Source of the DNA: Flavobacterium sp. N2820
GTDB lineage: Bacteria; Bacteroidota; Bacteroidia; Flavobacteriales; Flavobacteriaceae
DNA: 64,000 nt
NCBI RefSeq assembly: GCF_025947285.1
Contig: NZ_CP110008.1
Span: 2,557,001-2,621,000 of the forward strand
Reading direction: 5' to 3'
Shown here: positions 27,728-37,085 of the stretch, piece after piece
How the letters are laid out: every line of letters begins with the position of its first letter
Numbering within the stretch: the stretch's first letter is position 1
Notes under the pieces: model-generated
The model's database searches: none
The model's input: the letters and a program-made list of their open reading frames with translations, nothing else
Told to the model about the DNA's origin: nothing
Made by a program: the position numbers and the translations under genes

Positions 27728-30454
27728 ATGAAAAAAAGAATTACTTTACTCTGCCTATTGGCATTTTTGTACTTCATCCCTAATGCTGTTGCTCAATGTA
27801 CTTCAGCAACGTATGGATTATTTCCAGCTAATACTTATACACCAAACTGTAGTGGAAACTATGAGACATTAACCAGTCAAAGTTATGCAGGCGAATACAG
27901 CAATGTGAATGTAATTGCAAACAAACAATATTCCTTCTCAAGCTCTGTAACAACGGATTATATCACAATTACGAATGCAACTGGAAGTGTTGTTTATGCA
28001 AGCGGAACACAACCCGTAATATGGGATTCTGGAAGTACTACAGGCGTTATCCGTTATTACCTTCATTCTAATGCTTCATGTGGTAACCAACAAGTAGAAA
28101 GGTCTCGCTATATTCGATGTGCTGATGCATCAAACTGCGTACCACCTTCAAATTTGGCGGTATCAAATATAACATCCAATTCTTGTAAAATGACTTGGAC
28201 AGCTGCATCACCAGTACCTTCTTCTAATTATGATATTTATATCGTTACAACAAATAGCGCTCCTACTGCAAATTCTACTCCTACATTATTTAGTACAACT
28301 AACTTAACTACCACTATGTATTTAAACGTTGCGGCAGGTACTACCTATTACTACTGGATTCGCTCTAACTGTGGAGCTACAACTGGTGTGTGGGTTTCTG
28401 GTGGTAATTTTACTACACCACCTGCATTAACTTGTAACGGTGCAATTTATGGATTATATCCTGATGCAACTTTTACACCTGCTTGTACAGGAAATACAGA
28501 ACAAATCGTTGCAGATGCTTATGCGGGAGAATATTCAAATGTAAATGTATTGTCAAATAAACAATATACTTTTACTAGTTCAGTTTCTACGGATTTTGTT
28601 ACGATAACTAATGCAACAGGAACAGCGGTTTTAGCCAGTGGTTTAACTCCTTTAACTTGGTTATCTGGTACAACCTCTGGAGTAGTTAGATACCATTTGA
28701 ATGCCAATTCTAGTTGTGGAACTCAAAACACAAACAGAGTAAGATCTATTACATGTGCTACAATTTCAGTTTGTAATGCTCCAACGCAACTATTTTATGA
28801 TGGTTTAACTTCGACTTCAAATAATATTGCATGGACGGCACCAAATCCTGCGCCAAGTAATGGTTATATTTATTGTTATAGTACTGTCAATGATCCATTT
28901 TCTGCTAATGCAATCACAGGAACGACGACAGATACCTTTGCGGTTTTAAATAATTTATCGCCAAATACTACCTATTATTTTTGGGTAAAATCAAATTGTG
29001 GACAAACACAAACCAATTGGGTTTCGGGAGGTTCGTTTACCACATATCCTGCATCTGGATGTAACGAACCAACACAATTATTTTACGATGGTTTAATGTC
29101 GACAACTAATAACATTGCATGGTCTGCTCCAAATCCTGCGCCAAGTAATGGTTATATTTATTGTTATAGTACTATCAACGATCCATTTTCTGCTAATGCA
29201 ATCACAGGAACGACAACAGATACCTTTGCAGTTTTAAATAATTTATCGCCAAATACTATCTATTATTTTTGGGTAAAATCAAATTGTGGACAAACACAAA
29301 CCAATTGGGTTTCGGGAGGTTCGTTTACCACATATCCAGCATCTGGATGTAACGAACCAACACAATTATTTTACGATGGTTTAATGTCGACAACTAATAA
29401 CATTGCATGGTCTGCTCCAAATCCTGCGCCAAGTAATGGTTATATTTATTGTTACAGTACTGTCAATGATCCATTTTCTGCTAATGCAATCACAGGAACG
29501 ACGACAGATACCTTTGCGGTTTTAAATAATTTATCGCCAAACACTACCTATTATTTTTGGGTAAAATCAAATTGTGGACAAACACAAACCAATTGGGTTT
29601 CGGGAGGTTCGTTTACCACATATCCAGCATCTGGATGTAACGAACCAACACAATTATTTTACGATGGTTTAACGTCGACAACTAATAACATTGCATGGTC
29701 TGCTCCAAATCCTGCGCCAAGTAATGGTTATATTTATTGTTATAGTACTATCAACGATCCATTTTCTGCTAATGCAATCACAGGAACGACGACAGATACC
29801 TTTGCGGTTTTAAATAATTTATCGCCAAACACTACCTATTATTTTTGGGTAAAATCAAATTGTGGACAAACACAAACCAATTGGGTTTCGGGAGGTTCGT
29901 TTACCACATATCCAGCATCTGGATGTAACGAACCAACACAATTATTTTACGATGGTTTAACGTCGACAACTAATAACATTGCATGGGTAGAAGCTACACC
30001 TACACCAAGTAATGGTTATATTTATTGTTATAGTACTATCAACGATCCATTTTCTGCTAATGCAATCACAGGAACGACAACAGATACCTTTGCGGTTTTA
30101 AATAATTTATCGCCAAATACTATCTATTATTTTTGGGTAAAATCAAATTGTGGACAAACACAAACCAATTGGGTTTCGGGAGGTTCGTTTACAACCCAAA
30201 CGCTTACTACGGAATCATTCTCAATGAAAAATTTGAAGCTTTATCCAAATCCTGTAAAAGATATTTTAAACCTTTCATTTGATAAAGAAATTACTACTGT
30301 TTCTATATACAATTTATTAGGTCAAGAAGTTTTATCAAAATCTGTAAACAACAATGAAACTTCAATAGATTTTACAGATGTATCTGCTGGGACTTATTTT
30401 GTAAAAGTAACTTCTAATAATGAAGTGAAAACAGCAAAAATCATTAAACAATAA
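27728..30454 (+). CDS. T9SS-secreted fibronectin type III repeat protein
   Basis: A 908-residue surface or secreted protein. Signal peptide to about 22. Two copies of a Cys-containing beta module (from ATYGLFPANTYTPNC and AIYGLYPDATFTPAC; YAGEYSNVNV in both), a first FN3-like domain between them, then five nearly identical FN3 domains of 96 residues from residue 349, and a type A T9SS sorting domain (LYPNPVKDILNLS to KIIKQ). The FN3 units carry Cys pairs. Probably an adhesin or carbohydrate-binding scaffold; no enzyme domain is seen. The next gene starts about 85 bp later without a clear terminator. Confidence 0.85.
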   Translation: MKKRITLLCLLAFLYFIPNAVAQCTSATYGLFPANTYTPNCSGNYETLTSQSYAGEYSNVNVIANKQYSFSSSVTTDYITITNATGSVVYASGTQPVIWDSGSTTGVIRYYLHSNASCGNQQVERSRYIRCADASNCVPPSNLAVSNITSNSCKMTWTAASPVPSSNYDIYIVTTNSAPTANSTPTLFSTTNLTTTMYLNVAAGTTYYYWIRSNCGATTGVWVSGGNFTTPPALTCNGAIYGLYPDATFTPACTGNTEQIVADAYAGEYSNVNVLSNKQYTFTSSVSTDFVTITNATGTAVLASGLTPLTWLSGTTSGVVRYHLNANSSCGTQNTNRVRSITCATISVCNAPTQLFYDGLTSTSNNIAWTAPNPAPSNGYIYCYSTVNDPFSANAITGTTTDTFAVLNNLSPNTTYYFWVKSNCGQTQTNWVSGGSFTTYPASGCNEPTQLFYDGLMSTTNNIAWSAPNPAPSNGYIYCYSTINDPFSANAITGTTTDTFAVLNNLSPNTIYYFWVKSNCGQTQTNWVSGGSFTTYPASGCNEPTQLFYDGLMSTTNNIAWSAPNPAPSNGYIYCYSTVNDPFSANAITGTTTDTFAVLNNLSPNTTYYFWVKSNCGQTQTNWVSGGSFTTYPASGCNEPTQLFYDGLTSTTNNIAWSAPNPAPSNGYIYCYSTINDPFSANAITGTTTDTFAVLNNLSPNTTYYFWVKSNCGQTQTNWVSGGSFTTYPASGCNEPTQLFYDGLTSTTNNIAWVEATPTPSNGYIYCYSTINDPFSANAITGTTTDTFAVLNNLSPNTIYYFWVKSNCGQTQTNWVSGGSFTTQTLTTESFSMKNLKLYPNPVKDILNLSFDKEITTVSIYNLLGQEVLSKSVNNNETSIDFTDVSAGTYFVKVTSNNEVKTAKIIKQ
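28772..30199 (+). repeat. five tandem 288-bp FN3-coding repeats
   Basis: Units begin at 28772, 29060, 29348, 29636 and 29924, exactly 288 bp apart. Copies differ at few positions (ST-V/I-ND, NT-T/I-YYF, GL-T/M-ST); the fifth has WVEATPTP in place of WSAPNPAP and loses the linker at its end. Variants are mixed among copies, suggesting recombination between them. Confidence 0.95.
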
Positions 30455-30539
30455 AACGAAACGTTTCATTTATTAATTGAAAGCGTTTCTTAAAAAAATC
30501 AAACTTATTTTATTAACCAATTATTTAACAAACAAATTT

Positions 30540-31082
30540 ATGAGAGTATTAGCTTTAATTTTTATGATTTTATCCTTTTTAGTAGGAGGTTTTTGTGCAG
30601 GAGTTTTATTTAAAAACATTGAAAACAGAATGGGAACAGACGGCGATTCTGAAAAGCTGGAAGAAGTGTATCGTTTAGTAGAAAACGAACAAAAACAAAT
30701 AGATCAATTAAAAAAAGACGGAATTGACGTTACTAAAATTGAAGATCCACAAATAAAAGAAAGTTTAGAAATTATCGAAAGTACACCTCCAAAATGGAAA
30801 GTTGTGTATGCGGGTAAATTAGGTATAGTATTAGCTGTTCTTGCTTTTGTAATGGTTGTAGTAGCATTTATGAAAAAAGAATTTGTTACTAAATTAAGTA
30901 TTCTTGTTGCTGTATTGTCAATAGTTCTGTGGGCTATTGCACCATACATGGAAGAGGGAACATTCTCAGGAGCAAATCCTAAATCTCTTGCTTTAATTGC
31001 CTGTATTGGTCTTATAGTATGCTCAGGATGTGCTTTTATGAGCTACAAATTATACTTGAAAAAATCTCAAGCAACAGCTTAA
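30540..31082 (+). CDS. four-helix membrane protein of unknown function
   Basis: ATG at 30540 is preferred to the TTG at 30477, because the protein then starts MRVLALIFMILSFLVGGFCAG, a proper membrane segment. About 180 residues: TM1, a charged external loop of about 65 residues with coiled-coil character (EEVYRLVENEQKQIDQLKKDG), then three more helices (VVYAGKLGIVLAVLAF, LSILVAVLSIVLWAI, LALIACIGLIVCSGCAF). No family recognised. First gene of a run of four exported or membrane proteins up to 33396. Confidence 0.7.
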   Translation: MRVLALIFMILSFLVGGFCAGVLFKNIENRMGTDGDSEKLEEVYRLVENEQKQIDQLKKDGIDVTKIEDPQIKESLEIIESTPPKWKVVYAGKLGIVLAVLAFVMVVVAFMKKEFVTKLSILVAVLSIVLWAIAPYMEEGTFSGANPKSLALIACIGLIVCSGCAFMSYKLYLKKSQATA

Positions 31083-31122
31083 TTAATTGATACAAATTAA
31101 TTTCATTATACAATTACAATCT

Positions 31123-32252
31123 ATGAAAATCAATCGCTTACTATTATTAGTTTTATTACTTTCTTTTACTTTTTCTCAAGCTCAATTATCAGTACTTATT
31201 AATGGGAAAGAAGTAAAGTCTGGTGCTACGGTTTCTAAAAAGGACTTAGCAACATTACAAGTTAGTTTCAAAAAAGCCAAAAATGTAACCGTTTATTCTG
31301 GTTATACAAATTTATATGTAGAGTTTTCAGATAATTCTAATACCTATATAAATAGTTGGAGTCTTCAAAAAGAAGGCTATACTGCCATGTTAGATTTTAT
31401 CAAAAATACACCTGTAACAAAAAATTCAGTGTTTTTGAAGGCAAAGATTTTATAAATAGAGGAAATACACTTGAATGGATTTTAAACGGCGCAAATGGAG
31501 TAGAAAAACAAAAAACGATAAAAGTTGAAATTGGATTTTGGGTTAGAGAAGAAATCGGATATAAAGAATATGGACCAAAAGTTCAATTATTAGAACCAAT
31601 TTTCTTTAATGTGCCTATTTGGGAACCAAAAAACTTATACCTTCCTTATCTTGATCTAACTGTAGATAAAACGAATATAAAAGAAGATATCAATACCAGC
31701 CAGACAGGAAGCACAGACAGGAGTGATACAGAAGTAGGCTACCAAATACACAAAAATCAAGAAACTTATAAAATTTATGCATTCGAAAAATCTGCACATC
31801 CAGGTTTGACGGTTGATGAATTAGCTAAAGATTTTATTCATAGAGTTACCTATCATTCAAATAATGATAAAGTAAAAAAAATCCATGAATATGATTTCGA
31901 AAAATATAATTTACCTTGGTATCATATCTGCGTACTTTTCCGAGATGAACAAATACAAAATGTAGATTATTTTATAAACAAAGATGTGAAATCAAAAGAT
32001 TTAATGAGTTTATATGAAAAAGTAGAATTCGGAAATATGAAAGGATACACATTTCAATCTGGTTTGTACAATACAGGAAGACAAGATGGAAAAACTTATA
32101 AAGATGTAGGACAATTCAGAATCTATATCCTTAACCATCCAACGAACCCAGATATAGTATTAATGATATGCAATGAAATTGGAAGAGGCACAGAAACAGC
32201 ACAATCTATAGATACTTATATGCAAACTTTTTTAAAGAGTATAAAGCAATAA
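31123..32252 (+). pseudogene. secreted protein of unknown function, interrupted by a one-base frameshift
   Basis: Two frames join into one product. The 5' part (from ATG 31123: MKINRLLLLVLLLSFTFSQAQ signal peptide) reads well to SVF at about 31434, then stops at 31455. The 3' part reads from EGKDFINRGNTLEWILNG, beginning at 31437, to 32252; its apparent N-terminus before that is nonsense. A -1 shift, meaning one missing base, in the A6 run (31419-31424) or T5 run (31432-31436) restores about 376 residues. The N-terminal part looks like a beta-rich domain; the later part includes HICVLFRDEQIQNVDYF. Either a sequencing error or a recent mutation. Confidence 0.75.
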
Positions 32253-32269
32253 TTTTTAAAACAGATTCT

Positions 32270-32304
32270 AATCCCAAACTTCATAGTTTATGTTGTTTGG
32301 GATT
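32270..32304 (+). terminator. intrinsic terminator-like hairpin (AATCCCAAAC stem)
   Basis: Dyad AATCCCAAAC / GTTTGGGATT with a 15-nt loop, followed by AATTTT rather than a strong T run. Confidence 0.65.
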
Positions 32305-32324
32305 AATTTTAAAACAAAAACAAA

Positions 32325-32591
32325 ATGGAAAATTTATCGATTATAGGAATGATAATGATGGTGTTAGGATTTATCAATGCCGCTTGGGTTGGAATTCTTT
32401 ACATCATATCATTAAGCGCTGTTGCTGGAACCAAGTTATCAAAGAAAGTTGGAACAGCAAATGAAAAAACCGACGAATATCTTGAACAAGGAAAATCAAT
32501 GTCTAGCGGTTTATTGAAGAAATTAATTTGGAGGTTAGCAATTGGATGTATTGGTTGGCTAATGTTTTATATAGCAACGGGTCATTTTTAA
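32325..32591 (+). CDS. small two-helix membrane protein
   Basis: An 88-residue protein: helix about 5-32 (IIGMIMMVLGFINAAWVGILYIISLSAVAG), a charged segment with KKVGTANEKTDEYLEQGKSM, then helix about 65-86 (IWRLAIGCIGWLMFYIATG). No family recognised. Lies between the frameshifted secreted gene and the next secreted gene, 16 bp before the latter. Confidence 0.65.
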   Translation: MENLSIIGMIMMVLGFINAAWVGILYIISLSAVAGTKLSKKVGTANEKTDEYLEQGKSMSSGLLKKLIWRLAIGCIGWLMFYIATGHF

Positions 32592-32607
32592 AAATTTGTA
32601 TTTAGAT

Positions 32608-33396
32608 ATGAAGAGTATTCTAATAAAGTTAATCATTTTAATTTTATTATCTACTTATAACGTACAAAGTCAAGAGGTAAAAGTTGTATATGATAGAACC
32701 GATATAGACACAAGCGACGTTGTTAATCAGACGATAAAGTTAAGGATTGATAATTTCCCGAATAACACAAACAGATGTGAACTTATTGACGCTTATGCAA
32801 CTGATGAAACACATCATAAAATTAAACCTGAATATTTTTTAACTCAAGCAAACAGTGAATTTTGGATAACTTTTATAAAAAGTAAAAAATCTAAAAAAAT
32901 AATATCACTCAATGGTAAAGCACGCTTTTTTAGTATTTCAGAAGAGGCAGAAACAATAATAAAAATTGATAGTATCTTAGAAAAAGTAAATAAAACTATC
33001 TATTCAAAAAATGAGATTAAAATTATTGTTGTCGACATTGAAGCGTTAAAAAATAAAAAAGGTCAAAACCTATTTGAGTATAAAAAAGAAGTTGCAAGAA
33101 TTGTAAAAGAAAACAAATTAAATCAAAAAAGGTTTGAAAATACATTGAAAAAGACCTTTGAAAATTATAATGATCTTTTTAATATGATGATTTATTGTGA
33201 AGATTCAAAAAATAGTATTGAAGACATTGATTCGCTATTTACAGAGTATAATAAATATCCTGAAGGAATTAAAAATGATTGCATTAAAACTTTTCTTTTT
33301 TCTAAAAGTGATGCCTCTAATTTAGCTAGAATTAGCATCAAAGATTCCTTGACATATAAAGAAATAGACTTCAACGTAGTTATAGATGATGATTAA
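32608..33396 (+). CDS. secreted protein of unknown function
   Basis: ATG at 32608 chosen over TTG 32596, giving 262 residues beginning MKSILIKLIILILLSTYNVQSQEV, a signal peptide. The mature protein has a beta-rich first half (KLRIDNFPNNTNRCELIDAYATD) and a helical, Lys/Glu-rich second half (KKEVARIVKENKLNQKRFENTLKKT). No recognised domain. Ends the cluster of unassigned exported proteins; a strong bidirectional terminator follows. Confidence 0.7.
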   Translation: MKSILIKLIILILLSTYNVQSQEVKVVYDRTDIDTSDVVNQTIKLRIDNFPNNTNRCELIDAYATDETHHKIKPEYFLTQANSEFWITFIKSKKSKKIISLNGKARFFSISEEAETIIKIDSILEKVNKTIYSKNEIKIIVVDIEALKNKKGQNLFEYKKEVARIVKENKLNQKRFENTLKKTFENYNDLFNMMIYCEDSKNSIEDIDSLFTEYNKYPEGIKNDCIKTFLFSKSDASNLARISIKDSLTYKEIDFNVVIDDD

Positions 33397-33429
33397 CTAG
33401 TGTAAATTTTACATAAAAAATTGAACTTT

Positions 33430-33475
33430 AAAATCTAAAATTCCAATCCATTTTGGAGTTTTAGATTTTTTTTGT
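33430..33475. terminator. bidirectional intrinsic terminator
   Basis: Dyad AAATCTAAAATTCCA / TGGAGTTTTAGATTT (one G-U type pair) with T run, between convergent genes. Confidence 0.85.
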
Positions 33476-33482
33476 GGTTAAT

Positions 33483-33920
33483 TCACTTCATATACAAACA
33501 ATGATTACTATAATCAATAATTGCTTTTCCTTTTAGCAAAATATCAGCACCAATTATACCATCTACCGGCTTGGTTTTGTATTGGACTAAGGCTTGGTTC
33601 ACATGACTCATATCAAAAACAATCAAATGAAATTTTTTATTTTTCCATCTTCCTAATTGAATTTCGTTGTTTTTTGCCAATTGCGTTTCTAGTCCAGTGG
33701 CACCAGCTCCAGCAGCTTTGGTTTCAGAAAATTGCGCATCTAATTTGAAGTGTTCAATGCTTTCAAACCCAACACAACTATTGCTTGCTCCTGTGTCTAA
33801 AATAAAGTTGCCCATAACATCATTTATCTTTCCTTTGATTAATAAATGTTGGGTTTTTAGCACCGTAAATTTTATCTTTTTATATTTTTTCCCTTTTAAA
33901 AAGTCTTGCAAATCTTCCAT
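33483..33920 (-). CDS. retropepsin-like aspartic protease
   Basis: A 145-residue single-domain protease with the catalytic triplet D42-T-G in FILDTGASNSCV, a flap region (GAGATGLETQLA) and the second conserved motif DGIIGADILLKGKAIIDY. Half-length like viral retropepsins, so it would act as a homodimer. No signal peptide, so probably cytoplasmic; natural substrate unknown. A truncated paralogue lies at 25390-25553. The gene is convergent with the secreted-protein cluster and divergent from tatD. Confidence 0.85.
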   Translation of the reverse strand: MEDLQDFLKGKKYKKIKFTVLKTQHLLIKGKINDVMGNFILDTGASNSCVGFESIEHFKLDAQFSETKAAGAGATGLETQLAKNNEIQLGRWKNKKFHLIVFDMSHVNQALVQYKTKPVDGIIGADILLKGKAIIDYSNHCLYMK

Positions 33921-33992
33921 GAATCAAAAATAGAAAATTGTTACATTATTTCAGTCTTAATACTTAATTCTTTAATCTTAATACTTTTATTA

Positions 33993-34000
33993 TAACTTTG
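33993..34000 (+). promoter_or_regulatory. promoter of tatD (TTTA-N18-TAACTTTG)
   Basis: TAACTTTG with TTTA at 33971-33974, 23 bp before the ATG at 34023. Confidence 0.65.
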
Positions 34001-34022
34001 CCACTTTGTAACCCATCAATAA

Positions 34023-34790
34023 ATGATACTTACCGATACACACACGCATTTATATTCAGAAGAATTTGATCAAGATTGTAACGAAATGATGCAACGCGCT
34101 ATAAATGAAGGGGTTTCTCGTTTTTTCGTACCTTCAATAGATTCTAATTATACGACTAAAATGTACGAATTAGAAAAAAAATATCCCGAAAATGTGTTTT
34201 TAATGATGGGCTTGCATCCTACGTATGTGAAAGAAAATTACTTGGAAGAATTGGCGCATGTGGAAAAAGAATTAGCTTCTAGAAAATTTTATGCCGTGGG
34301 AGAAATCGGAATTGATTTATTTTGGGACAAAACTTTCTTAAATGAACAGCAACATGCTTTTAAACATCAAATTCAATTAGCGAAAAAGTATAAATTAGGA
34401 ATCAATATTCACTGTCGAGATGCTTTTGATGAAGTTTTTGAGGTTTTAGAAAGTGAAAAAGCAGCTGATTTATTCGGAATTTTTCATTGTTTTACAGGTG
34501 ATTTAGGTCAAGCCCAAAGAGCGATTTCGTTAGGAATGAAACTTGGAATTGGAGGAGTAGTAACGTTCAAAAATGGGAAAATTGATCAATTTTTAAATGA
34601 AATCGACTTGAAACACATTGTTTTAGAAACCGATTCGCCTTATTTAGCGCCTGTTCCATACAGAGGAAAGCGAAACGAAAGCAGTTATACTTTATTAGTA
34701 GCACAAAAATTAGCTGAAATTTATAAGTTATCAGTAGAAGAAATTGCAAAAATCACTACAGAGAATTCAAAGCAAATTTTCGGAATTTAA
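34023..34790 (+). CDS. TatD family metal-dependent hydrolase (deoxyribonuclease-like)
   Basis: A 255-residue TIM-barrel amidohydrolase-type protein with the metal motif DTHTHLYSEEFD (H7, H9), GEIGIDLFWD, the NIHCRDAFDEV His, FHCFTGD and LETDSPYLAPVPYRGKRNE. TatD proteins are 3'-5' DNA exonucleases in some bacteria; paralogues exist, so the precise substrate is not certain. Cytoplasmic. Followed 62 bp later by the acyltransferase gene on the same strand. Confidence 0.92.
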   Translation: MILTDTHTHLYSEEFDQDCNEMMQRAINEGVSRFFVPSIDSNYTTKMYELEKKYPENVFLMMGLHPTYVKENYLEELAHVEKELASRKFYAVGEIGIDLFWDKTFLNEQQHAFKHQIQLAKKYKLGINIHCRDAFDEVFEVLESEKAADLFGIFHCFTGDLGQAQRAISLGMKLGIGGVVTFKNGKIDQFLNEIDLKHIVLETDSPYLAPVPYRGKRNESSYTLLVAQKLAEIYKLSVEEIAKITTENSKQIFGI

Positions 34791-34852
34791 CCTAAAATCA
34801 AACCTCAATTCATAAAATTTTTGTTCTTTTGTGGATTGATTCCAAAAAAACT

Positions 34853-35992
34853 ATGTCAAAATTCGATTCTATTCGACCGTATTATGATTCAGAAGTTAAC
34901 GAAGCCTTAAAATCTTTGTTAAATCATCCTATGATGAAGGCTATGATGGATTTTACTTTTCCGGAAGTGGAAGACGAGGTTTGGAAAGAGCAATTGAGTA
35001 GAACACATTCTATTCGCGATTTTCAAATTAATTTTGTGTATCAGTCCATACAACGCGTACTTGAGAGGAGTTCGGAAGGACTTTCAACTTCTGGTTTCGA
35101 AAAATTAGATCCTAACACTTCTTATTTGTTTATTTCCAATCATCGAGACATTATTTTAGATACGTCTTTATTGAATGTTTCTTTGTATGACCATAAATTG
35201 ATAATGACAGCTTCGGCTATTGGAGATAACTTGGTTCAAAAAGATTTTTTGTTGAAATTATCTAAACTCAATCGAAATTTCTTAGTTCAAAGAGGTTTAT
35301 CACCACGAGAATTATTACAAAGTTCAAAGTTGATGTCAGAATACATGTATCATTTATTGTCTAAAGAAAATCGTTCCGTATGGATTGCACAACGTGAAGG
35401 AAGAACAAAAGATGGTAACGATTCAACTCATCAAGGAGTTTTGAAAATGCTTGGAATGGCCAGCGATGAAGCAAAAGTTATGGATTTCTTCAAAAAATTA
35501 AAAATAGTTCCTGTTTCTATTTCATACGAATACGATCCAACGGATGCCTTGAAAATGCCACAATTATTAGCACTTTCAAAAGATGAAGTATATATTAAAG
35601 AGAAAAACGAGGATTTTATAACCCTTTTAAGTGGTATTATTGGTCAAAAGAAACGCATTCATATTCATGTGGGCGATGTTTTAGAAGCTGAATACGAAAA
35701 AATTAAAGCAGAAACGGATAATAATAACAAACAAATTCAAGCGTTGGCTCAAGTAATTGATGATTCTATTCTGCAAACTTATAAATTGTGGCCAACGAAT
35801 TATATCGCATACGATATTTTATATAAAACTAATAAATTCGAGCATTTATACGACGAAAAAGAGCGTCAATTATTTGAAAGAAGATTAGAAATGCGAATTG
35901 ATGCCGAAAATGAAACGATGAGAGAAGGTTTTTTAGCCATGTACGCAAACCCAGTTGTGAATAAATTGAAATACACAAATGACATCGCATAA
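34853..35992 (+). CDS. 1-acyl-glycerol-3-phosphate acyltransferase family (PlsC-like)
   Basis: The ATG at 34853 (MSKFDSIRPYYDSEV) is preferred to TTG 34829; 379 residues. The acyltransferase H-x4-D motif is in ISNHRDIILDTSLL and a later block in IAQREGRTKDG. It is longer than typical PlsC and lacks a strong N-terminal membrane helix, so it fits the flavobacterial group of large PlsC-domain proteins; acceptor and acyl donor are unknown. Its end overlaps the asparaginase start by 14 bp, so the two are co-translated. Confidence 0.85.
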   Translation: MSKFDSIRPYYDSEVNEALKSLLNHPMMKAMMDFTFPEVEDEVWKEQLSRTHSIRDFQINFVYQSIQRVLERSSEGLSTSGFEKLDPNTSYLFISNHRDIILDTSLLNVSLYDHKLIMTASAIGDNLVQKDFLLKLSKLNRNFLVQRGLSPRELLQSSKLMSEYMYHLLSKENRSVWIAQREGRTKDGNDSTHQGVLKMLGMASDEAKVMDFFKKLKIVPVSISYEYDPTDALKMPQLLALSKDEVYIKEKNEDFITLLSGIIGQKKRIHIHVGDVLEAEYEKIKAETDNNNKQIQALAQVIDDSILQTYKLWPTNYIAYDILYKTNKFEHLYDEKERQLFERRLEMRIDAENETMREGFLAMYANPVVNKLKYTNDIA

Positions 35993-37010
35993 AGCAAAAA
36001 TATTGCTAATTTATACGGGTGGAACCATCGGTATGGTCAAAGATTTTGAAACCGGTGCTTTAAAGGCATTTGATTTTAAAGAATTGCTCAATCGAATTCC
36101 TGAATTATATCTTTTAGATTGTTTAATTGAAACCATTTCTTTTGAAACGCCAATTGATTCATCAAATATGAATATTTCCAATTGGCAAAAAATGGCACAA
36201 CTAATTGAAGAAAATTATTTAAAATTTGATGGTTTTGTAGTACTTCATGGCTCAGACACCATGTCGTATAGTGCTTCGGCATTGAGTTTTATGTTAGAAA
36301 ATTTAGCTAAACCAGTAATTTTTACGGGTTCACAATTGCCAATTGGTGATTTAAGAACAGATGCCAAAGAAAATTTGATTACTGCTATTCAAGTTGCGTC
36401 ATTACAAAGCAATAAAAAGCCCGTAATTCAAGAAGTCTGTTTGTATTTTGAATATAAATTATATCGAGGAAATCGAACTACAAAAATAAGTGCCGAGCAT
36501 TTTAATGCGTTTACTTCTCCAAATTTTCCTGAATTAGCTGAATCTGGTGTGCATTTAAAAGTAAATAAAGATCTAATATTGGTTTCAAAGCCAACAAAAA
36601 AACTTAAAGTTCATACAGAATTTGACGATAATGTAGCAATACTGAAATTATTTCCTGGCATCAACGAAAACGTGTTAACCGCTATTTTTGCTATACCTAA
36701 CTTAAAAGGTATTGTTTTAGAAACCTATGGTTCGGGAAATGCGCCTACTGAAAAATGGTTTGTTGAAGCATTAGACAAGGCAATAAAAAAGAATATTCAC
36801 GTTATTAATGTAACACAATGTAGTGGAGGAAGTGTTTCGATGGGAAATTATGAAACCAGTACACAGTTAAAAAATATAGGCGTAATTTCAGGAAAAGACA
36901 TAACAACGGAGGCGGCAATTACTAAGTTAATGTATCTCCTAGGGCAAAAAGTTTCCTCAAATGTGTTAAAAACTATTTTTGAAACTGCTATTCGTGGAGA
37001 AATGACATAA
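35979..37010 (+). CDS. ansA: type I (cytoplasmic) L-asparaginase
   Basis: Hydrolyses L-asparagine to aspartate and ammonia. The 343-residue protein has the nucleophile Thr in ILLIYTGGTIGM, the second Thr/Asp pair in VVLHGSDTMSYSASAL, and the conserved Lys in LRTDAKENL. No signal peptide, consistent with type I. Translation is coupled to the PlsC-like gene by a 14-bp overlap. Confidence 0.93.
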   Translation: MTSHKAKILLIYTGGTIGMVKDFETGALKAFDFKELLNRIPELYLLDCLIETISFETPIDSSNMNISNWQKMAQLIEENYLKFDGFVVLHGSDTMSYSASALSFMLENLAKPVIFTGSQLPIGDLRTDAKENLITAIQVASLQSNKKPVIQEVCLYFEYKLYRGNRTTKISAEHFNAFTSPNFPELAESGVHLKVNKDLILVSKPTKKLKVHTEFDDNVAILKLFPGINENVLTAIFAIPNLKGIVLETYGSGNAPTEKWFVEALDKAIKKNIHVINVTQCSGGSVSMGNYETSTQLKNIGVISGKDITTEAAITKLMYLLGQKVSSNVLKTIFETAIRGEMT

Positions 37011-37085
37011 AAATAACACATTAAATTTTTATACATCAATTTTTTTATGTTATTTAGCGCCCTTAAAATCGAGTGTTATTACGAT

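Noticed and set aside
30453..30470. GAAACGTTTC palindrome after the FN3 gene as a terminator
   Set aside because: The dyad is only 10 bp without a T run or stable loop.
31419..31436. Programmed -1 ribosomal frameshift in the unknown secreted gene
   Set aside because: No X-XXY-YYZ heptamer in the zero frame and no clear downstream stimulatory hairpin; a second homopolymer deficit in pyrH makes an error or mutation likelier.
25390..34000. Genomic island with integrase or transposase
   Set aside because: The block looks accessory, but no integrase, transposase, att-like direct repeats or tRNA boundary were seen; the only tRNA is at 37 kb with no repeat of its 3' end nearby.
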